From JANXQG01 sp963719885 (GTDB lineage Bacteria; Planctomycetota; Planctomycetia; Pirellulales; Thermoguttaceae): DNA of 64,000 nucleotides. Positions 9,631-20,793 of this stretch are shown here, piece by piece. The position numbers were made by a program, and so were the translations under genes. How positions within the stretch are numbered: position 1 is the stretch's first letter; the number at the start of each line of letters is the position of its first letter. A model generated the notes under the pieces. That model saw only the letters and a program-made list of their open reading frames with translations. It ran no database searches and was not told the origin of the DNA. The stretch lies in contig CAVRDP010000031.1 in NCBI GenBank assembly GCA_963719885.1, positions 124,001-188,000 of the forward strand, read 5' to 3'.

Positions 9631-9667
9631 CAAGGCTGCGATTGTTCGCGTTATTCTACGAAGTCTC

Positions 9668-11123
9668 TTACTCGGCGGGGCCCAAAAACAATCCGAACTC
9701 GGAAATCGCGGGACATGCGGCGGCTTTGGTCACCCGCAGCCGGACTTTGCTCGTGGTGACGTTCTTCCCGCGCAGCAAACGCTGGTTGCCGACGCTGGTG
9801 GCCGTGGCGAAAGGCTGCCACTGGCTGCCGTCCCAACTGTCCACCGCAATCGCATCGATCCGCTGCCCTAGCGGCAGATACTCGCGAACGCGGGCGACAT
9901 TGAATGTGACCGGCTTGCCGAGATCCAACACCAACTCCGGCGTGGTGACCGCGTCGTCGGTCGCCCAATAGGTCTCGGGCTTGCCGTCGATCACGTTGGC
10001 GGCGGCGAACTTATCGTCGTTGCCGCGGACGTTCGAGGCGGTTACGGTAGCGTCCTTGGCCAGGTCCTTGGCGAAGGTTTCGTCGAGCAGCTTGCGCCAG
10101 GCAAGCAGCGACTTCACGTCGTTCTCGTGAATCCGCCCGCGACGGTCCGGCGGAATGTTCAGGATCAGATTGGCCCCCCGGCCAACCGACTCGTAGTAGA
10201 TCTTCAGCAGGTTGGCGGGCGAGCGGACGCGGCTGTCTTCGCTGGCATGATAGAACCACCCTGGGCGGATCGAGACATCGACCTCGCCGGGCAGCCAATC
10301 GCGGCCGCTGCGTTGGCCTTGCACCAAGATGCGGCCGTCGGCGTGGCCGGGGAAGGTGCCGGCCCGATCCACCGTGGCCCAGCAGGTCTCGCCGGCAAAG
10401 CCCGACTCGTTGCCGATCCAGCGGATGTCCGGGCCGCCATCGCTGAACATGCAGGCCTGGGGCTGCAACTTGGCGCACGATCTTCCAGGTGTTTTCCCAG
10501 TCGTAGTAGACGCGGTTATCGATGTTTCGTCGCTCCCGCGCGCCGCCGTAATAGCCATCGCCGCCGTTGGCCCCGTCGAACCAGAGTTCGAAGATGGGAC
10601 CGTAGTTGGTCAGCAGTTCGCGTAGTTGGTTGCGGTAATAGGTAATGTATTCCGGCCGGGCGTAGTCCTTGTGATTGCGGTCCCAAGGCGAAAGGTAAAC
10701 GCCGAACTTCAGTCCGTGGCGATGGCAGGCCTCGGAGATCTCTTTCACCACGTCGCCCTTGCCGTTCTTCCAGGGGCTGTTCTTGACCGAGTGCTCGGTA
10801 TATTTGCTGGGCCAGAGGCAGAAGCCGTCGTGATGCTTGCAGGTGAGCACGACGCCCCGCAGCCCGGCAGCCTGGATCGTGCCGACGATCTGGTCGGCGT
10901 CGAAATCGGTGGGGTTGAAGACCTTCTCCGGCTCATCGCCGTTGCCCCATTCGCGATCGGTGAACGTATTGACCGTGAAGTGGAGGAAGGCGTAGCGTTC
11001 TATTTGATGCCAGGCGAGTTGCCGGGCGGTTGGAATCGGGCCAAAGGGGGCCGGCGGTTCGGCCGCGGTAAGCAAGCGGCAAAGCAGGAGCGGAATCAGG
11101 GCGGAAAAGCAACAGGTTTTCAT
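9668..11123 (-). CDS. GH29 alpha-L-fucosidase with C-terminal discoidin (F5/8C) domain, frameshifted
   Basis: Secreted alpha-L-fucosidase. The start is ATG 11123 with GGAGG upstream; a signal peptide (MKTCCFSALIPLLLCRLLTA) follows. GH29 landmarks are ERYAFLHFTVNTF, LTCKHHDGFCLWPS, the GVYLSPWDRN strand and FELWFDGANGG, which carries the aspartate expected for the nucleophile. The C-terminal ~130 residues (VTASNVRGNDDKFAAANVIDG to KVRLRVTKA) look like a carbohydrate-binding discoidin fold. The frame breaks near 10470, between WKIVR and LQPQACMFS; missing one or two bases would explain it. It pairs with the GH95 gene downstream. Confidence 0.87.
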
Positions 11124-11322
11124 GGAGGGCCTCCGGAGGATGTTGTGGAGGAAGCGGATTGTTTCCGGCCACGGGCATTTCAGTCTAATTGCTTGGCCGT
11201 TTCCTCGCAACCGTCGTGCGGCGGATGTCGGCGGAATGTCGTGTGGCGGAAAAGCGGGCGCCGCGCTGTTGTTGGGGGTGGGTGGAACACAGAAGTCCCG
11301 ATACTACGAGCGATCGCCGCCG

Positions 11323-14300
11323 CTATGCCGCTTGCCTACGTCGCCAAGCGTAGGCCAGCAGCCAAAGGGCGCCCGCGACGAGGAGGGCGATTGTGGACGG
11401 CTCGGGTACTCCGTTAACCGCCAGCGGTGAATCTGCGATCGGGGCAACGGCCAACGAGGGGTCGAAGACGAACGTTCCGCCGGCGCCTACCGTCAAGCTC
11501 GTATCATTGGGCAAGGCCGTGGAATTGGTCACGTATAGCGTCCCGGCGTTGACCACAGTTCCGCCGCCGTAGCTGTCGCTTCCGCTGAGAATCAACTCCC
11601 CGCCGCCACTGAGGGTTAGCGAAGCGGCCTCACCGCTGACATTGCCTGTAAGTTCCAATGAATTCCCGACAGACGTGCTGACCGCCAGATTCCCGGCCAA
11701 CACCAGGGCGCGGAGATCGTATGACTGCCGGCCAGAACGGTGATCTGCGGGCTGCCGCTCGGCGTTTGCAGCGTAATGGAGTTGGATCCGGCAATGGTGT
11801 AGCTGTTGCTGCTCTGGAAAGTCAGCGAGCCGAATGTCGTCGGTGCATCGACCGTGACCGTCCGCGGCGCGGAAATGACCGGGCCGAAGGTTGCTGCATC
11901 GCCCGCCTCGCTGGGCACCCCAGTGGCCCAATTGCCCGCCGCCGAAATGGCGCCATTGGCGTCGGTATTCCATGCCGGAACCACCTTGGACCGCGGTCAA
12001 GGTCAGGGCGTTGTTCGTGTATGCCGGCACTAACTCGAGGCGGTTGCCCAGGTTCAGTCCGTTTATCGAGGTGAAGGCGCCCGTGCACGAACCAAAGGTC
12101 ATGACTTGGAACTGGGCGCCCTGGGTCGGCCGATACCCCGGATTGGGCAGGGTGATGCTTAACGTTCCGTCCAGTGCCATCGTGCCGGTCACGTGTATCT
12201 GGTTGTACTGGCTGCCCGCCGCCGTGCCGGTCAACTCCATGACCGAATTAGTGGCGCCGGCCATGTATGCGTTTCCGTTGACGGTGATTGCACCCATGCT
12301 GTCGCCAGGACGAAGATCGCCCATGAGGAACACTTTGTCCGCGGTCGTTGTTCCGGTGCCGCTTAAGGTCCCCAAGAAGACTACGCTGCTCGTCCCCCCT
12401 GACGCACTGACGTTGAGCGTGCCATTCTGGACCACATCGTTGTAGAACGTTACGACCGCGCCGCCGCTGACGACGATCGTGCCGCTCGAGCTGTTGGTGA
12501 CCTCGCCGAACACGTTGCTGGCACCACCGCTGAAGGCGATCAACCCTTGATTCGTCACGCCACCGTCAAAGTGCAAGGTTGCATTCTGGGCGGCAATCAT
12601 GCCCGTACCACTGCCACTGGCGTTAGTGAACGGCGCGGCGGACTCGAACTGCGCCTGCGACGCGCCGGTGCCGAAGACTTCGATCGAGCCCGCGTTGATC
12701 GTCGAGATGGTACTCGTGAGAACTCGCGCCTGCCCGGCCGCAATCCGCACGTCGCCGGAGGATGAGTTCAGGAAGTTGCCGCTGACTTGCGCGCCGCCCA
12801 GGAACGTGCCGCTGTTGGACAGATTGGTAACATAGAGACTGCTACCGCTGTACATAAACCGCCCTGCTGCCGGGATCGTGAGATCGCCAGTCGTAATGCT
12901 GCCCGGGCCGGCGACGATCTGTCCTTGATTCAAAGTGATTTGTCCCGAAAGGACCGAGCCCGTCAAGACAAGCGTACCCGGCCCATTCATAACCAGGCTG
13001 CCGGAACCAGTAATGTTTCCAGCGAAAGTGTAGTTGTCAGCTCGGTTGAAGGCAAGAACAGCGTTGTTCGTCACGTTCCCGCTGCCCAGGCTGCCGGTGG
13101 TCCCGCCGTTGTCGATTTGCAGGGTTCCCGCGCTGACCGTCGTGCCGCCGCTATAGGTGTTCGCGCCGGTCAGAATCAATATTCCCGGGCCCATCTGGGT
13201 AATCAAACCGCCGCCGCTGATGACGCCGCTCAAGGTCTGGGTCGCCGAGCTACTGTAATTGAACAGGGCGCCGCTGCTGACGGCAACATTTCCGCTATAG
13301 GTGCCGCCCGTGCCCAGAGTACCACCGTTGCCGACCTGGAGTGTGCCGGCGCTGATCGTCGTAGTGCCCGTGTACGTGTTGGAGGCATTCAGCACCAGGG
13401 TGCCCGCGCCTGCTTGCTCGAGGGAACCGGTGCCGCTGATGCCGGCCGACGTGAAGTCCGTCCCTTGGGTCACCGTGTTGCTGCGGTTGAAAACGAGCGT
13501 CCCGTTATCGGCGATTGGGCTGCTGATCGAGAGCGAGCCGGTCACGCCGCCGTTGCCGATTTGCAGGGTTCCCGCGCTGATCGTCGTTGGGCCGCTATAG
13601 GTATTCGAGCCGGTCAGGATCAATGTTCCCGGGCCCATCTGGGTCACCGCACCGCCGCCGCTGATGACGCCGCCCAAGGTCTGGGTCGCCGAGCTATTGT
13701 AATTGAACAGGGCGCCGCTGCTGATGGCAACATATCCGCCATAGGTGCCGCTCGTGCCCAGCGAACCGCCGTTGCCGACCTGGAGCGTGCCGGCGGAGAT
13801 CGTCGTGCCGCCCGTATAAGTGTTGGAGGCATTGAGCACCAGCAAGCCCGGGCCTGCTTGCGTCAGGGAACCCGTGCCGCTGATGCCGGCCGTACTGAAG
13901 TCCGTCCCTTGGGTCACCGTGTTGCTACGGTTGAAAACGAGCGTCCCATTATCGACGATCGAGCTGCTGATCGGAAGCGAGTCGGTGGCGCCGCCGTCGC
14001 CGATTTGCAGGGTTCCCGCGCTGATGGTCGTAGCGCCGCTATAGGTGTTCGCGCCGGTCAGGATCAATGTTCCCGGGCCCATCTGGGTCACCGCACCGCT
14101 GCCGCTAATGCCCCCGGCGATGGTCAACAAACTGCCGGTCGCGGCGCTGACGCTCAGGTTGCTCCCCAGCGTGATCGGCGCGTTGATCGTGTTGTTGCCG
14201 CCGCTGTTGCTGATCGTGGCTGACCCGGCCGTGTTCGAGTTCAACAAGATCAACGTGCTCGCACCCGATGGGCTGATCACATAGCTGGCTCCGCCGGTAG

Positions 14301-15497
14301 TACTAAAGCTGAGGCCGCCGAGGCTGCGGCTGCCGTCCAATATTACCATTGCCGTGCCGCTTGTCAGGGCCGCGCCAAAAAGTGCAGTATCCTGGGCGAT
14401 TCCAGTGGGGACGCCCAAAGCCTGTGTGATTAAACCGGGCACGCAACCCGTCCAGTTGCCTGCCGTGTTCCAACTCCCGCCGCTATTGACGCCCCATTGC
14501 CCCTGCAACGCGCTGGCACGCGTCAGGAGGAAAGCCTCGGTTTGGCCGCCATATTCGCCGTAACCGCAGATTTGGCCCGAATCGTTGATCCCGGTGGCCT
14601 CGGTAAGCGTCCATCCAGAATTGGACGGTATCAGACTGTTCAAGTTCTGCGGGGAACCGCCGCTGTAAAGGAAGGCGTATGAGCCGGCACTGGAATACCC
14701 CACGACCTGCCCGAGATTGTTGATGGCATAGGCTTCTCCCGCGCCGAGGTCCTGCATGGGACCACCGCTCAATAGGAAGGCGTGGGAGGCATTGCCGTTG
14801 GTACTGGCCTGCCCCACGATCTCCCCAGCGTTGTTGATGGCGGTGGCCACGCTCGCGGTTTTGCCTGGAAGCGTCCCGAGGTTCTGCAGGGAACCGCCGC
14901 TGTAGAGGAATGCCCGTGAGGCGTACCCGCTGGTGTGATTGTAGGACCCTCCCACGACCTGTCCGCTGTCGTTGATGCCGTCGGCCACACTCATCACGTT
15001 GTATGGCGCCGGGAGCGTCCCGATTTTCTGCATGGAACCACCGCTGTAAAGGAAGGCGTGCCGCGCTGGCGCTGGAATACCCCACGACCTGCCCGAGGTC
15101 GTTGATCGCATAGGCTTTTCCCGCGCCGAGGTTCTGCATGGAACCACCGCTGAAGAGGAAGGCGTGGGAAACGCCGTTGCTGGTCAAGGCCTCCCCCACG
15201 ACCTGCCCAGCATTGTTGATGCCATAGGCCGAACTGGCCCGTCCACCAAGTGTGCCGAGGTTCTGCATGGAACCTCCGCTGTAGAGAAATGCGTGTGCGT
15301 AACCGTTGCTTTCGGCGACACCCCACGACCTGCCCGAGGTCGTTGATTCCATAGGCGAAACTGGTGCCTCCGGCTGAAAACGTGTCAACAAGAGCGGTTA
15401 CGCTGTACTGAAGTTGGCCACAGGCATTTCTGGTTGAAACTGCCCCAACTAGTGCGACCAATAGCAAGTATTGAAACTGAAAACGTCGCGCAAACAT
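11323..15497 (-). CDS. HAF-repeat / autotransporter beta-strand repeat protein with PEP-CTERM anchor, frameshifted
   Basis: A large surface or secreted protein. N-terminal signal peptide (MFARRFQFQYLLLVALVGAV), then about seven HAF-type repeats (GINDLGQVVG / HAFLYSGG), then about ten autotransporter-associated beta-strand repeats (TLILTGANTYSG, TTISAGTLQIGNGG), ending in a PEP-CTERM sorting tail (PEPSTIALLVAGALWLLAYA then RRR). The tail suggests processing by an exosortase. The ATG at 15497 has GGGAGG upstream. Frame changes near 15330, 15070, 11980 and 11715 are needed for a continuous protein. At DNA level the repeat region carries units about 445 bases long (for example near 13113, 13558 and 14002). 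Confidence 0.78.
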
Positions 15498-15742
15498 AGG
15501 AACCTCCCAACGTGAAGAAGTGAAGCAATGGGCCGGAGTCTCCTCGGCAACGGCGGTACGCGAATCGGGGAATGCACGCGTCGTGCGCCGGCACTGCTGA
15601 TCATGCCGCGCTGCCGCACGGCCTGCAATCGCTTCGGATCTATTTCACGAGGCCGAGATCAAGAATAATTAGCGCATGGGGGGCCGTCAAGAGAATTATC
15701 GGCCAAATGAAGAGGGGGGGAAATCCGCTACACTTCGAGTCT

Positions 15743-16837
15743 TCACCAGTTCAATTGCAGTCCGGCGAACGGCCCGTGGTAGATCAGGGTCCCGCGGGTG
15801 TTGATCGCCGGCTCGATCGCGGGGTTGGTCAGCGTCGTCAGGTCGGGGGCGTAGTTTCGCGACGCCAAAGCCAGTTGGTCGCACCAGAGGGCCTGATAGC
15901 CGATTTTCGCCGTCAACATCGCCGTGGGGCGCCACAGGATCGACGCACTGATGTCGGCGACCTCGGCCGTGCCGGAGTGAAAGATGCGGGCGTGGGTGGT
16001 CTCGGTCCCGTTCACGTTGGCCGCCAGATCCCGATCGGTTTCATTGTCGCACAACGCCGCCTTCCCCTCGACGCGAATCCACACGTCCTGGTGACCGCAG
16101 TCCACGACCCCGCCAATTTGCGGTCCCCAGAGAACGTTGTTCGTGTGGGCGTGTACGGAGACCGGGTTGGGATTGCCCGTGGGCACGGAGTAGTAGTCGA
16201 ACTCCTCGCGAATCCCGACGTGCCGCACGCCGAACATCAGTTGGATGGTCGGGTCTCCGGCCGGCAGGGGCAAGGTGCACTTCAGATTGATCTCACCGTT
16301 CTCCAACCGCGAGACCTGATGAATTTCGACCAGACTGTTGCCATCGACGAATGGGTTCGCGGCGGCGTTGTAGAGAATGGTGAACGGCGAGAACAAGTTG
16401 CCGTTCGGGTCGATCGCCTGGGCAGATGTGTCCCACGGCGACGGCCAATAATACAAAGCCTCGACCTGGTAGTGCGCGTCTTCGAAGGTATGCCCGATCA
16501 GAAACCGGGTCCCGGCCTGGAACGGCTCGTCCATGCTGTGTTCAGTCAACTCCGATGTTTGCGTCGGAGGCCGACCGTCGGTGGCGACGAGGCCAAGCCC
16601 CGGAAATAGTCGCTGCAAGGCGAGCCCTTCGGCGCTGAAATACCACGGGCAAGACGGCAGCGGCTCGTAGCCCTGCCAGAAGACCGGGGTGTCGCAGTCG
16701 CTGTTGCAGCCGCAGCCGCACGTCGGCGGGTCGTCTGCGATAGCCCGGCCCGCTCCGGCGGCCCAAAAGGCCAGCCCGCAGGCCAGGATCGCTCCCAACC
16801 GGCCGATGCCGGGTGAAAACAAGGTGTGCATGGCCAT
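15743..16837 (-). CDS. BBP7-type outer membrane beta-barrel protein
   Basis: About 364 residues with an N-terminal signal peptide ending near AIADD and a cysteine-rich stretch (CGCGCNSDC) just after it. The rest alternates in a barrel-like pattern and ends HGPFAGLQLNW, an aromatic C-terminus typical of outer membrane barrels. This resembles the BBP7 family that is expanded in Planctomycetes. A regular internal pattern YYWPSPW / MFGVRHVGI supports the family. The function is unknown, and no partner gene is evident. Confidence 0.72.
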   Translation of the reverse strand: MAMHTLFSPGIGRLGAILACGLAFWAAGAGRAIADDPPTCGCGCNSDCDTPVFWQGYEPLPSCPWYFSAEGLALQRLFPGLGLVATDGRPPTQTSELTEHSMDEPFQAGTRFLIGHTFEDAHYQVEALYYWPSPWDTSAQAIDPNGNLFSPFTILYNAAANPFVDGNSLVEIHQVSRLENGEINLKCTLPLPAGDPTIQLMFGVRHVGIREEFDYYSVPTGNPNPVSVHAHTNNVLWGPQIGGVVDCGHQDVWIRVEGKAALCDNETDRDLAANVNGTETTHARIFHSGTAEVADISASILWRPTAMLTAKIGYQALWCDQLALASRNYAPDLTTLTNPAIEPAINTRGTLIYHGPFAGLQLNW

Positions 16838-16953
16838 ACCCCCCCGTTCGAATGGCGCAAAAATCAGGATAATCAGTCAACTCTTCTTATCTGATTCGGT
16901 ATTTCCGCTCGGAAAAATCAGGAGATCCCTTACAGCTAGACCCACCCAGTGGG

Positions 16954-16973
16954 GCAGGCTCTAGCCCGCCTGC
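16954..16973. repeat. short hairpin downstream of the fluoride operon
   Basis: GCAGGC (16954-16959) pairs with GCCTGC (16968-16973) around TCTAGCCC. It lies just past the DUF190 stop and just before the BBP7 start. It may be a small dispersed palindrome or an operon end; there is no T run. Confidence 0.4.
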
Positions 16974-16993
16974 ACGTGAAGGTGTGCCGCCTT

Positions 16994-17335
16994 TCACTTC
17001 TTCGGATCGCGGAGGTATCGGCGGATATGGACGTCCGCGATCGTCAGTAGGCCCTCGCCGATCATCGGTTCGAGGGCGGGCAGAAGGGGCTCGATCCGCT
17101 CGGAGATGTCAATGATCTCAATTCGCACCGGTAGATTCTCCGAAAGTTCCAAGAGCCGCGCCGTGTGAATGTGGCCGCTGCCGCCATAACCTTCCACGCA
17201 ACGCATGACCGTTGCGCCGGCGATGCCTCGCTCCTTGCACAGTCCGACAATGGCTGCGTACAGCGGCTGTCCGTGCCATTGGTCGGTGCTGTTCAAGTAG
17301 ATCGTTACCAGTTTGGCATCCGCTTCGATCTTCAT
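16994..17335 (-). CDS. DUF190 (PII-like) protein, CrcB partner
   Basis: 113 residues beginning MKIEADAKLVTIYLNSTDQWHG and continuing with GIAGATVMRCVEGYGGSGHIH and a closing IRIEIIDISERIE, the classic DUF190 pattern with a PII-like fold. DUF190 genes usually sit beside crcB, and here the gene follows crcB by 10 bases. The likely role is regulation or support of fluoride export. It is the last gene of the riboswitch-led operon. Confidence 0.88.
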   Translation of the reverse strand: MKIEADAKLVTIYLNSTDQWHGQPLYAAIVGLCKERGIAGATVMRCVEGYGGSGHIHTARLLELSENLPVRIEIIDISERIEPLLPALEPMIGEGLLTIADVHIRRYLRDPKK

Positions 17336-17345
17336 AAGGATGCTC

Positions 17346-17795
17346 TTATCGCTTCGGTAGGATTAGGTCTGTTAAGGCCACGGCGACGACTACGCCCAAA
17401 AAGCCGACGACCACGCTGCCGACAATGTTCGCCAGGGCGATCCACAGACTTCCATCACGGACCAACTTAAAGGTTTCCCACTCGAATGTCGAGAAGGTCG
17501 TGTATCCGCCGCAGAACCCGGTGCCGATCAACAAGTACCAGTTCCGGTGAGTCGGTGGCAGCCGCTCCAGGATCACGGCGGCCGCCGCCCCGAGGATGAA
17601 CGAACCGCTCACGTTGATGACAAAAGTGCCCAACGGGAATCCCTTCGCCCAGACTGTCTCGCCGAGCCATTTTGCCAACCAGTGGCGGGCGTTGGCGCCC
17701 ACGGCGCCTCCGATTGCCACAAGCACGACCGTGTTGGTCAGGGCAGCGTAGAACCATGACGCTACGGAGAATACGAAGTCTTTCAATTCGATCAT
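17346..17795 (-). CDS. crcB: fluoride ion channel CrcB (Fluc)
   Basis: 149 residues with four hydrophobic segments. It has the family signatures GGAVGANARHWLAKW, GTFVINVSGSFILG and FCGGYTTFSTFEWE; the Phe/Thr-rich third motif lines the fluoride pores of dimeric Fluc channels. It passively exports cytoplasmic fluoride. The ATG at 17795 overlaps the stop of hyfB by four bases (ATGA), so crcB is translationally coupled to the membrane complex. The operon is headed by a fluoride riboswitch about 9 kb upstream at 26762-26818, which independently supports the function. Confidence 0.95.
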   Translation of the reverse strand: MIELKDFVFSVASWFYAALTNTVVLVAIGGAVGANARHWLAKWLGETVWAKGFPLGTFVINVSGSFILGAAAAVILERLPPTHRNWYLLIGTGFCGGYTTFSTFEWETFKLVRDGSLWIALANIVGSVVVGFLGVVVAVALTDLILPKR

Positions 17796-19952
17796 ACTCC
17801 AGTCGTAAGAGCCCACGCGACCAACAAGACCAGCAGCAGCGAGAAGAGCACGTAGGCCAGATAGGCGTTCAACTTGCCATGGTGCATTCCCGCCAACAGT
17901 TTCGCCAGCCCCCATGCCATGGCCATGGTGGGACGCAGGAAGAACCGGTCTACAATGTGGACTTCCCTGCGCTGGCGATGGATCGCCGTACGGAAATGGG
18001 CCGCCACGGTGCGTGGTTCGTTCTCGATGGTCGTGGGATGGAAAATCGCGTCGAAAATGACGCGGACCGGGTTCGAGAAGCCCGTCGCGCTGTAGGTCAT
18101 TTCCGGTAGCAACCGCCGCACGCCGCCATCCCAGCAGGCGCGTCGAACCGCTTGGCGACGCCGCGCGAACACGAACTTCATCACGCCATAAAGCACACCT
18201 AACAACACGGCGAGGACGATCGCCATGTACGAGGTGGACATGGCGAACACGACGGGGTTCTGCTTGCCACCGCGATGGAGCACCACAAGCCCGCGACCGG
18301 GCAGGTTGCTCTGGCCGATTTGGGCGCCTAAGTCGTGGAATTCGGCCGCAAACCCAGCCGGCAGCCGTTCGTGATCCGGGCTACCCGAAAAAAACGGCGG
18401 GACGAGGGCCTCGACCGCGGCAAACTCGGGCGGCGGCGCCACGGCACGACCGAGCACCGGAATGACGTAGGTCGGCAAGATTCCCAGGCCCAGGCACAGC
18501 AGCGACAACAGCGCCATCGGCACAAGAGCCGATCGACGCGCTTCTTTGGCCCGCTCGGCCTGCGCGGATCGGGACATCCCCAGGAAGCCCATGGCGAAGA
18601 CCTTCACGAAGCACGTTACCGCTAAGGCCGCGGTCAGCGCCAAACCAGCCCCACATATAGCAAACGTGATCTTTACGCCAACGCTCGACAGATCCACGCT
18701 GCGAAGCACTGTCTGGAGCGTCAACCATTCGCTCACGAACCCGTTGAAAGGAGGCAATGCCGCGATCGACATGGCGCCGAACGAGAAAGAGCAAGGCCGT
18801 CCAGGGCATCGTGCGGATCAGCCCGCCCAGTTTGTCCAGGTCCCGAGTTCCCACCCGGTCCTCCACCGCCCCGGCGCCCAATAAGAGCAGCGTCTTATAA
18901 AACGAGTGGTTGGTCATGTGATAACCGGCGGCCACGAAAGCAATCGCTGCACAGGCTGGCAAATGGCAGGCCGCGAAGACCAGTCCCGCCCCCAAGCCGA
19001 CGGTGATTATCCCGGCGTTTTCAATCGAACTGTGTGCCAGCATGAGCTTGAGATCGTTGTCCGTCGTCGCGTACAAGATGCCCAGGAACGCGGAGACGGT
19101 TCCCACGATGAGGACGATCAGGCCTGGCGTCGGAAAGGGAATAGGGACCAGGTCGACATTAAAACGCAGGATGCCGTAAAAGCCCAGGTTCAACATCGCC
19201 CCCGCCAGCACGGGCAGAAAGGACGACGGCGCGGCGGCATAGGCCCGCGGCAGCCAGGAGTTCACCGGCACAAGGCCCGCTTTGACGGCAAATCCGAAGA
19301 ACGTGAGCAGAAACACGGCCCATCGTTCGCCCTGCCCCAGGGCCGGCGCGGCAGCCTTCAACGAGGCAAAATCAAGCGACCCCGCCGCTATCGCCAACAC
19401 GAGCAGACCCAGCGCCGCCGCCAAGGTTCCCGCCTCGCTGAAGGCGAGCATGACGTAACCTGCCCGGATGTGGGCTGACTGTTCATCTTCGTAGTTCACA
19501 AGCAAATAGGTGAGGATCGACATGACTTCCCAGGCCAGCAGCAACAGCAAAACGTCGTCGGCAGTCAAAATCAGCACGATCGAGGCATACAGCGCAAAGT
19601 ACATTACCGCGAAGGCCCGCAGGCTATAGCGGCCCAGGTAGCGCGGCAAGTCTCCCGCGCAGAAGATCGAGACGGGCAGGAACACCAGGCCGGTGATCAG
19701 GGCGAAGAGGGCCGAGAGACGGTCCATCTGCAACAACAGCGTGCCGAGCGACGGCACCGCCCACAACGGCAGCGCGAAGGCGTTTCCGGTCATCAAGATC
19801 CAACCGCTTACACCAATCAAGGGCAGCGACGCCAGCGTGCCGGCCAAGGCCAGCGCCTGGGGTATGCGTTTCTGGGGGAGAACCGCCATCAACACGACGC
19901 CCGCACCGCAAAGCGCCGCGAACAAACCGATCAGGAATGGGCATGGATTCAT
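17792..19952 (-). CDS. hyfB: hydrogenase-4-like subunit HyfB (proton-translocating NuoL/M/N type), frameshifted
   Basis: Membrane antiporter-like subunit of a complex-I-related assembly, about 719 residues with many transmembrane helices. The proton-conducting transporter core is visible: LLAWEVMSILTYLLV, GFAVKAGLVPVNSWLPRAY (lysine channel helix), and YHMTNHSFYKTLLLLGAGA. The HyfB-like C-terminal extension ends with further helices (LAYVLFSLLLVLLV). An extra T near 18773 shifts the frame between TALLFLVG and AMSIAALPPFNGF. The ATG 19952 overlaps the hyfI stop (ATGA), and its own stop overlaps the crcB start. Confidence 0.86.
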
Positions 19953-20718
19953 AGGGCGGGCGCCTCCTGCGCGACATCTTGGGCCGGCGACTCGAGCGAA
20001 ACGGGAGATTTTCGTCCCACCGCCACGAGCAATCCGTGAAGGATGGCCAGCGGCGGAGGAGGATTGCCCGGAACGGCCACGTCCACGGGCAGCAGATCGG
20101 CGGCGCCGGTCCCACAAGCAAAGCTGGGCGCGAACACCCCGCCCGACAGCGCGCAGGCCCCGACGGCGATGACCCGCTTGGGTGTCGGCATGGCGTCGTA
20201 GGTCTTTCGCAAGGGCAGCCGCATGTGGTCGGTCAACGGCCCCACGACCAGCAGGACATCGGCCTGCCGGGGCGTCGGCGTGACGAAGAACCCCAGGCGG
20301 TGCATGTTGTAGTAGGGATTATTCAGTTGTTTGACTTCGTTCAGGCAGGCCCCGCAGTCTCCGGTATCCACGACCAGGATGTGTACCGAGCGGCGGAACG
20401 CATTGCCCAGTTGGCGCTGCGAATCCTCGGTCAAGACGCCCGCCCATTCGTATCCGGGTTCCCAGGCCAACGGTGTTGCCAGGCCGCGCGTGCAGCGAAA
20501 GCAGTGGATGCAGCGGCGATAGTCAACCCTTACGGCGGCCGGCCCGACTTGCCGGATGGCGCCCACCGCACAGCGCGCCAGCAACAGCGGGATCTCGTGT
20601 TCGGGATAGCGCCCCCCACGGGCCGGCCCGGCGAGGCGCCCAGAGTCTGTTCTGCACCTGCAGGATAGCAAGTTGTCTTCTTTCCTGTCGCCAACCCTTT
20701 GAGAAGCCAGCCGGACAT
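19949..20718 (-). CDS. hyfI: hydrogenase-4-like small subunit HyfI (NuoB-like), frameshifted
   Basis: Iron-sulfur electron-transfer subunit related to HycG and NuoB. It begins MSGWLLKGLATGKKTT, as HycG-like proteins do. A ferredoxin-like cysteine cluster follows (RCIHCFRC), then the small-subunit core DTGDCGACLNE, a third cysteine in VGACALSGG, and the closing VPGNPPPP. The usual fourth ligand (PGCPP) is asparagine here. The frame shifts in the GC-rich stretch near 20615. It is separated from hyfG by 75 bases that hold a palindrome. Its stop overlaps the hyfB start. Confidence 0.82.
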
Positions 20719-20742
20719 GGTCAATTCCTTTCTTTACGGTTC

Positions 20743-20765
20743 AGGACGGATTGGCAATCCGTCCT
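20743..20765. repeat. near-perfect palindrome between hyfG and hyfI
   Basis: AGGACGGATTG, one central G, and CAATCCGTCCT. This 23-base element interrupts an otherwise tightly packed operon. It is probably a dispersed palindromic repeat, or an mRNA-stabilising hairpin that sets subunit ratios. Confidence 0.75.
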
Positions 20766-20793
20766 ACGGGTATTCCAATTCTTGCCGCTTGCC

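Noticed and set aside
13100..14100. Regular repeats that could suggest a CRISPR array.
   Set aside because: Periods are hundreds of bases long and coding; there are no short repeats with unique spacers.
12787..14223. 478-codon open frame on the plus strand.
   Set aside because: It is the antisense of the autotransporter repeats and its regularity comes from those repeats.
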